From NCBI RefSeq assembly GCF_007655135.1, contig NC_045129.1, positions 25,022,274 to 25,086,273 of the forward strand: a stretch of 64,000 bases of DNA, given 5' to 3'. A model generated the notes under the pieces. The model saw only the letters and a program-made list of their open reading frames with translations. It searched no databases and was not told where the DNA came from. The stretch's first letter is position 1. Each line of letters begins with the position of its first letter. This document shows positions 56,556 through 64,000 of this stretch, piece after piece. This DNA comes from Punica granatum. Its lineage: Eukaryota; Streptophyta; Magnoliopsida; Myrtales; Lythraceae. Both the position numbers and the translations under genes were made by a program.

Positions 56556-59500
56556 CCGATCGAACTCAAAGAAGAAGAAGAGTAAGAGGAAGGATAGGTT
56601 CAGGGAGTTTTCTAAGTTTAGCTTCAGCTCTGTTCCGTGTCAAAGAACAAAACAGAACATAAGGGAATAGATAAAGAGGGAGACGAATGGAGTTGAGGAA
56701 GAGTCGAAGCAGCGCTAGAGGCTAGGCTTGGAATTCCGATTAAGTAAGTCGATTCTTCATCCCTAGGCATTCTTTTTACTAAGTATAGAGGTTGATGAGT
56801 TCGTATTCTATTCATATCAACTTAGGTTACTGTCCGGGGTGCTGGGGGAAATGCATTTGGTTTGCTGCATATTTTTTTTAGTGAGTTGGGTGACCTCTGA
56901 ATTTACATGTAAATTAGAGGATTATGTTGTACTGTAATGTGCAGATTTTTTTCGTATGATTGAGATGGCTAGAAACAATTGATAAGTTGAATGTTCTTCG
57001 TTCATTTCAAATTTTTGAACTATAATAATTTATTGGGCCTAGGGATGCTTTCAATTGCATTCCTCTGGCTATGTTCATGTCTGGTCCAAGTCAAAGATGA
57101 GGTTGGAACTTTCTCTTCTTGGCAAAGGCTTTAGAACGTTTTGGGGGATATGTATTACTTCTTTTCTTGCTTCTTTTCATTTTATTTTATTTTCATTTAT
57201 GCTTATACTTATGCACATTGTGCAGATTCTCTGGTCATACCTTGGAAAAAATGAGTCCTAGAATACTTAGAAACTGTTGTGTTTGGATACTATTCCTCTT
57301 CAATTACTATGAACTATTTCTTAAATTTTAGTAGACTTATATTCAATGTGAGATTGCCTCGTCAATCAAACTTAATTTTTAGGGTGGTATCATGTAGATA
57401 TTCACGTTGCTTTTATTGGAGAAGAGTAGCATCTTGGGATCTTTATGAACTTCTGCTTGGGAACTCTCATCTCTCCATAATTTTTTAAACAGATTCTTTG
57501 ACCTCACACAAAATTCATTCATTGATAAATTTCAGCCAGGGGACGGATATTTGCTTTTGGTTGGTTGTGGTGTAGGAAAGTGATATAAGGAATTTGGGGA
57601 ATTAGATAAAATGGATCAAAATTGAGTTTTAGAATGTCGGTTAGTTGAGGTGAAAATTTGAGGAGTAGGGGGCTAGCTAGCTATGTGAGATGGTAAGGTT
57701 GTCGAAGAATAATGATTGTTGATTCAATTTGGATTAACTAGATATAGTTAGTGAATTCAATGATATATATTGTTGTTAAGTTACTAAAGTTCCAGTTATT
57801 GCTATTTTAGCTTAGACAAGTTAATAAGTTATTATAAAACTTTTGAAAAACAATATTGGGTAGGCAATGTTAGGAGGTTATGCTTTGTTGCCTTGAGTTT
57901 CACGGTGTTGAATTTCTTGTATGGAAATTGTTTTAAGTAGTTTTTGGTATAGATGAGAAATGGACTTAAGGAATATGATATACATATATACATATGTATA
58001 AATCGGGACTTATTGGAAATATTAGGCTCCAAAGAAGACTGTGGGAGGTATCGGAAGTCCTCTTGATAGTGCTATATTTTTATTATCTAATATAATGCTT
58101 GCAAATAATAGGGATCATGGAAACTGGATCCTTGCACTTTGAAAGGCTGACTCAGTTTACTATCTTTTTGTGGGTTTTCGGTGAGTACCTTATTCCATTG
58201 CGAAATGATATATATTAATATGTATATATATATATATATATACACATACTACGTTAAGTGGATGGTAATGATGGTGTGATTAATAGGATTGATTATAATA
58301 AGAGGATTTGAGAGATATTGCCATTTTATGTTTCATTTTGATTTGAGATATGTAGTGTGATTTTGTATGCTAATTGTATATGAGAGATGTGATGATAACA
58401 TGCTGCCATTGTAATGTGATTGGAATTGTGCTCGTGTATGATGATAAATGCTATGAGATGGCATGGTTGCAATTGATTGTGCTTGTGTTTTTTTTAATAT
58501 AGCCATAGGATCGCTTGACCCGGCGGATTATAAAATGGGCCAGATCGGCCGCTGAACCCGGCGGAATAGAAAGAGGGGTCTGATCAGCTGCTAGACCGGC
58601 GGAATATAAATTGTGGTCAACTCTTACCACTAGAGGTTAATAGGTGGCCTCCGCTTATGAGATATGGATATTGGGAGTTAAGGATGATATGAGTGAGATG
58701 TGCGGGGTCACGGTACTGTGATAACTCTGTTGCGAGAAAATGCAACCCTATGGCTATATTGATTGGTCGTGTTGTATATTGTTTGTTTGTTATGATTATT
58801 GGAGATGTGATGATTGTTGTGATTGCTATAGATATGATAATTGTTGAGGTTGTATGAAGTTGTTCTGTGAAAGTCGTGTTGTTACTAGAGTTTGTTCTGA
58901 CAAGTGATTGTGTTGTGAGTTGTTATGGAACGTTAATGAATGGATATTTGATGTTTATGTGATATTGGATATTAGATGAATTTTTGGAAGAGTTGTATGT
59001 ATTCGTTAGTATGACTTAAATTTAGTTATTATGTTGGATATAATTATTAATATAAGTTATATATATATTTATATCGTATATGTGTGCGGGTGAGCTAATA
59101 GTGGAATTAGATGTGATTGTATTATTTATTTAAATATTTGGTTGTTTGCAATTAAATATTTATTTAATAATAATTCATTTTGCTTTGGAATATAGTACTC
59201 ACTGAGATGCAGCTCACACTCTGCATATATATTTTTCAGATCAGTTAGGAGCTACACTAGCAGCACATGAGAACTTTTTTGGAACATCAGGGATCAGCTT
59301 GGGGGACTAAGTAGGGATTTTAGTTATTTGATGACTATTCTTTTTGTATAGAATGTATTTGAATATGCTGCGACCTGAAATTGTTATTTAGTTGGTTTAG
59401 TAATGTGGTTGAGAAAAAAAAATTCTCTCTTTTGAGATGTAGATATATATCTTAGATATTGCTGAATTGGTTATATGTTTTTGGGAGTTGTGGAAAGCAG

Positions 59501-59580
59501 TTTTATAGGAATAGTTTGTGTGATAATAGATATCGAAAAAAAAATTAGGGAAAACGGTGATGAAATTTCGGGTCTTGACA
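56244..59580 (+). repeat. LTR2 of the tandem element (mosaic)
   Basis: 3337 bp. Up to 57392 its variants agree with LTR3 (for example the 42-bp deletion and GTATCATG); from 57492 on they agree with LTR1 (for example ACAGATTC). It is therefore a recombinant of the two original LTRs. Microsatellite (GT)n(GA)n at 56478-56550. Confidence 0.92.
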
Positions 59581-61193
59581 ATTTTGGTATCAGAGCCTAG
59601 GTTATGAGATTCTATAGACTTAAGTTAATGCTTGATCCTCGATAAATTTTTTTTTTTCTAATTGTGGAGATTTTGATAGGATTTCTTTATCAGAGTCTTA
59701 GTCAATATCTGTGCTTGTATATATTAGATTGGTGATGAAGTTTTGTATTGTTTTTATTATTCACTGGGATGTGGGATATAGTATAATAAATTCCCATGAG
59801 CCTCATTCCTACATGTCTCTTTTAGTCATAGAAATATAGTATTACTTATTCTTGATCATCGGGTGCTAATGCTTGTAGTGGGTAGTGAGTTATTTTGCTC
59901 TTTTGAGTGAGACTCTCATATGGAGAAGACCTCTTGTTGTTGGACAAATTCTGTTTGGTTTTCATGATCTGGTGGAATATTTTCAATTCCCTTGCCTAAG
60001 GTTGAGGCCAATTCTTCATGTTTGTGTATTCCAGTTTGTGTTTACTTGACTTGATAATATTAAATTTGATTTTTAAAATTTTTGGTTGACATTGACTGAC
60101 GTTTTGATATGGGTATATTGGCTCGATTCACTGTGCTGAAAGTTGTGCTATATATGGTTTCTATTTACTCTAAATCCTTGACTTTTCACTTTGAAATCTT
60201 AAGTTTTTGGTGAGTCCTTACTCTTATTTTTATTCTACTTGTTCCACTAAATTGGTGGATTATTTTCTTTGCATTCAAGTGATGTTGTCAGTGAAATCCT
60301 ATGAGTATGAATGGGATGTGTAGGTGTGTTTAATTACCGTGGATGATGCCTTATGGTTGATTTTGCCTGACTTAAAAAAAAATTGTTTTCTTTGATTGAT
60401 GTACCTACATGGAAATGGATAGGTTTGTACAAGCTAGTCAAGGTTACTCGATATTAAACTTCTATATCTCCATGCCATGAGTCTCATTCTTGAATTGTCT
60501 TAATGTGATATGTTGAGTTCTATTCCATACAAAAGTTGAGCGAGCTACCTGATTGTGTACTATTAAAGCTATGGTCTTTGGTTGCAAATTCTTTCTTACC
60601 GGTTTCCGTTTGGTTTCTTTGCTTGAAATTCTAAGTAAATTGTTGCCTAGGTTATGGGTCTAATTATGCATGAGTTGAACTTCATGATAATTTCCTAAGA
60701 GTATTTTGTTACATATCCCGAAAAACAACGGAGTGATTGCTATGTTTTAACAAAAAGTATATATATTTTCCTCCTTAAGGGTAGAATTATCCGATATTCG
60801 TTTATCCTTTTGACTACATCGCTCTTTCTCATTATTTGGTCCCACTTTGATATTAAATGTAATTGTCAATTTAAATTGTTTACACATAGTTTTAGTGGCT
60901 GTTGGGCTAAAATATAAAATATTTTATTATGAGAGGCAAGAGGATGATGATATTGGTAGGGGTTTCTATTTTCTCATAATCGTGAATCTCTACATTTGAA
61001 ATTCTAGGAAATATTGGGCTATATTTTGGCATTCCTTTCAATTAGAGTCACCACAGTTCACTTGGTAAATTGTTATTGGGATAGGCATATTGGATTTTCT
61101 TTTTCTTTTTTAACTGTGTCAATGGCAAGATTGTTTTGGTAGACTAAACCATATCTTGACTGTTTTGGTGGAGTGAAATTAAACTTGTTTGGA

Positions 61194-61231
<38 letters not shown>

Positions 61232-61526
61232 ATGAAACTCTGACATCGTGGTGAATTTCCCATCGTATTCTATCATTAGAAAATTTTTGAGATATACTCC
61301 TTTTATGATACAAAGAAGAAGTTAGAAATTCCTTGGGGAAAAAAAACAAAGAAAAATTTGGTTGCTCGATCTTGGATGGCTCCTTGGTTGTTATTAGAGA
61401 TAACATTCAATTTATTGGATTGTATTAGATAATGATTTGGGGACTTTAGGGTGTTATGAACCTTAAAAATCTTTTCTGCTTCTATAAACAAATTTCGAGA
61501 ACGAAATTTTTATAAGTGGGAGAGAT
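59581..61526 (+). other. Internal region 2 of the tandem element (noncoding)
   Basis: 1946 bp, nearly identical to internal region 1. The differences I see are mainly homopolymer and TG-run length. Primer site at 59585-59596, purine tract at its right end. No coding content. Confidence 0.85.
59585..59596 (+). promoter_or_regulatory. Primer-binding site, initiator tRNA-Met type (internal region 2)
   Basis: TGGTATCAGAGC lies four bases after the LTR2 end, identical to the site at 54300-54311. Confidence 0.92.
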
Positions 61527-61759
61527 TATAAGACCCGGCATTTTTTTTAAAAAAAATACATACTTATATACCTACGTATGCTTTTATATACATATATATG
61601 TGTATAATATAAGTTGCTAGGAAAAAAAAAAAGAATGGGAGCATGGGCTCCACGCGGCCCAAATTCCTCCCCTAAGCTTCCACCGCCATTTATTCTTTCA
61701 TTTTCATTCTTGTTCAGTCCTGTTATAGCGGGGAGGAAACGAAGAAGAAGAAACAGAGG

Positions 61760-61838
<79 letters not shown>

Positions 61839-64000
61839 CCGATCGAACTCAAAGAAGAAGAAGAGTAAGAGGAAGGATAGGTTCAGGGAGTTTTCTAAGT
61901 TTAGCTTCAGCTCTGTTCCGTGTCAAAGAACAAAACAGAACATAAGGGAATAGATAAAGAGGGAGACAAATGGAGTTGAGGAAGAGTCGAAGCAGCGCTA
62001 GAGGCTAGGCTTGGAATTCCGATTAAGTAAGTCGATTCTTCATCCCTAGGCATTCTTTTTACTAAGTATAGAGGTTGATTAGTTCGTATTCTATTCATAT
62101 CAACTTAGGTTACTGTCCGGGGTGCTGGGGGAAATGCATTTGGTTTGCTGCATATTTTTTTTAGTGAGTTGGGTGACCTCTGAATTTACATGTAAATTAG
62201 AGGATTATGTTGTACTGTAATGTGCAGATTTTTTTCCTATGATTGAGATGGCTAGAAACAATTGATAAGTTGAATGTTCTTCGTTCATTTCAAATTTTTG
62301 AACTATAATAATTTATTGGGCCTAGGGATGCTTTCAATTGCATTCCTCTGGCTATGTTCATGTCTGGTCCAAGTCAAAGATGAGGTTGGAACTTTCTCTT
62401 CTTGGCAAAGGCTTTAGAACGTTTTGGGGGATATGTATTACTTCTTTTCTTGCTTCTTTTCATTTTATTTTATTTTCATTTATGCTTATACTTATGCACA
62501 TTGTGCAGATTCTCTGGTCATACCTTGGAAAAAATGAGTCCTAGAATACTTAGAAACTGTTGTGTTTGGATACTATTCCTCTTCAATTACTATGAACTAT
62601 TTCTTAAATTTTAGTAGACTTATATTCAATGTGAGATTGCCTCGTCAATCAAACTTAATTTTTAGGGTGGTATCATGTAGATATTCACGTTGCTTTTATT
62701 GGAGAAGAGTAGCATCTTGGGATCTTTATGAACTTCTGCTTGGGAACTCTCATCTCTCCATAATTTTTTAAACAAAGTCTTTGACCTCACACAAAATTCA
62801 TTCATTGATAAATTTCAGCCAAGGGACGGATATTTGCTTTTGGTTGGTTGTGGTGTAGGAAAGTGATATAAGGAATTTGGGGAATTAGATAAAATGGATC
62901 AAAAATTGAGTTTTAGAATGTCGGTTAGTTGAGGGTGAAAATTTGAGGAAGTAGGGGGCTAGCTAGCTATTTGAGTTGGTAAGGTAGCCGAAGAATAATG
63001 ATTGTTAGTTCAATTTGGATTAACTAGATATAGTTGGTGAATTCAATTATATATATTGTTGTTAAGTTACTAAAGTTCCAGTTATTGCTATTTTAGCTTA
63101 GACAAGTTAATAAGTTATTATAAAACTTTTGAAAAACAATATTGGGTAGGCAATGTTAGGAGGCTATGCTTTATTGCCTTGTGTTTCACGGTGTTGAATT
63201 TCTTGTATGGAAATTGTTTTAAGTAGTTTTTGGTATAGATGAGAAATGGACTTAAGGAATATGATATACATAAATACATATGTATAAATCGGGACTTATT
63301 GGAAATAGGGTAAATTACAAAAAAAAAAATCCAAGTTTTGTAAAATGTCTCAATTTTGTCCTAAATTTTGTTTTGTAACAGAAAAAACCATAAGTTTTCT
63401 AAAATGTCTCAAAAATTACCTCCGTTATAACTTCCGTCAATTTTTGCCTACGTATGACCTACGTGGACTGTTAAAGGGACCCGCCATCAGCAGAAAAAAT
63501 CGACGAAAGTTATAATGGAGGTCATTTTTGAGACATTTTAGAAAACAAAATTTAGAACAAAACTGAGGCTTTTTACAAAATTTGGGTTTTTTTTTGTAAT
63601 TCGCCCTTCGAAATATTAGTCTCCAAAGAAGATTTTGGGAGGTATTGGAAGTCGTTGTGATGGTGCTATATTTTTATTATCTAATATAATGCTTGCAAAT
63701 AATAGGGATCATGGAGACTGGATCCTTGCACTTTGAAAGGCTGACTCAATTTACTATCTTTCTGTGGGTTTTCGGTGAGTACCTTATTCCATTGTGAAAT
63801 GATATATATTAATATGTATATATATATATACATATATACTACATTAAGTGGATGGTAATGATTTTGTGATTAATAGGATTGATTATAATAAGAGAATTTG
63901 AGAGATATTGCCATTTTATGTTTCATTTTGATTTGAGATATGTAGTGTGATTGTGTATGCTAATTGTATATGAGAGATGTGATGATAACATGCTGCTATT
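61527..64000 (+). repeat. LTR3 of the tandem element (cut by the window end)
   Basis: The first ~1.15 kb agrees with LTR2. From 62775 it carries private variants (ACAAAGTC, GAGGGTGAAAATTTGAGGAAG, TTTGAGTTGG) and a 299-bp MITE. The right third lies beyond position 64000. Confidence 0.88.
63308..63606. mobile_element. 299-bp foldback MITE in LTR3, probable Mutator type
   Basis: The termini GGGTAAATTACA and TGTAATTCGCCC are inverted repeats. The inverted match continues through TTTTGTAAAATGTCTCA-like arms. It is flanked by TTGGAAATA (63299-63307) and TTCGAAATA (63607-63615), a 9-bp duplication with one mismatch, the size expected of Mutator-like elements. LTR1 and LTR2 have the empty site. No coding capacity. 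Confidence 0.8.

Larger units (their letters stand above)
50949..64000 (+). mobile_element. Tandem multimer of a non-autonomous LTR retrotransposon (LTR-int-LTR-int-LTR)
   Basis: Three LTRs of about 3.34 kb alternate with two internal regions of about 1.95 kb; the repeat period is about 5.29 kb. After LTR1 and LTR2 stands TGGTATCAGAGC, the initiator-Met primer site, and before LTR2 and LTR3 the purine tract AAGTGGGAGAGA. The sequence AATTTCGAGAACGAAATTTT before the tract is a common 3' end of Tekay/Del-type chromoviruses. The internal regions have no gag or pol, so it depends on a helper (LARD type). The third LTR runs off the window. Copies differ by SNPs, a 42-bp indel, microsatellite length and a MITE, so they are real separate copies. 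Confidence 0.9.

Noticed and set aside
56330..56662. Frames with CVCVCV and ERERER runs
   Set aside because: They are translations of the (GT)n(GA)n microsatellite in the LTR.
50949..64000. Assembly artefact explaining the threefold repeat
   Set aside because: Copies differ by ordered SNPs, a 42-bp indel, microsatellite length and a private MITE; simple duplication by the assembler would give identical copies. Spanning reads would still be worth checking.

Overview
This is a window of dicot plant nuclear DNA, read here as a repeat-dense, probably pericentromeric stretch. It holds one intact single-copy gene, a four-exon vacuolar iron transporter (VIT1 type) on the minus strand at 30208-34002. 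Almost everything else is nested LTR retrotransposons and small inverted-repeat transposons. The ORF1 and gag style recalls elements I associate with Myrtales such as pomegranate, but the species assignment is only a guess.

Layout. 1-3414 is a 44-bp tandem repeat in which every unit carries two small palindromes. It lies upstream of a plus-strand 5.3-kb LTR (3582-8883), as expected for the repeat-rich 3' UTR of a Tat/Ogre-like Ty3 element. That LTR abuts the gag gene of a second element of the same family in the opposite orientation (8884-16655: gag, ORF1, primer-binding site, 5' LTR). 16656-19140 is a 5'-truncated CRM-like Ty3 element with its 3' LTR. 19141-29323 contains older Ty3 gag debris flanked by a 208-bp inverted repeat and split by a full-length CRM-like element (21400-28137, target site duplication GGAAT). 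29324-38160 is the VIT1 gene with its intergenic surroundings and an LTR remnant. 38162-48527 is a decayed Ty1/copia element split by a 5.2-kb solo LTR of the same Tat/Ogre-like family (39867-45103, duplication GTGGC) and by a MITE. 48545-49050 is a foldback element and 49262-49459 a Myb/SANT-like exon. 50949-64000 is a tandem multimer of a non-autonomous element, LTR-internal-LTR-internal-LTR.

Most informative result. The three LTRs of the 50949-64000 multimer form a clean mosaic. The 5' half of the middle LTR carries the variants of LTR3 and its 3' half carries those of LTR1, with the switch inside a 99-bp interval. That is the duplication product expected from unequal crossing-over between the two LTRs of one element. 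The reciprocal type of LTR-LTR recombination product, a solo LTR, is also in the window for another family.

No transposon here looks autonomous. The retroelement genes carry nonsense codons, several of them at glutamine codons as expected from C-to-T decay, as well as frameshifts and altered catalytic residues (YFYD and YVDN reverse transcriptase motifs). VIT1 is the only gene I would call functional.
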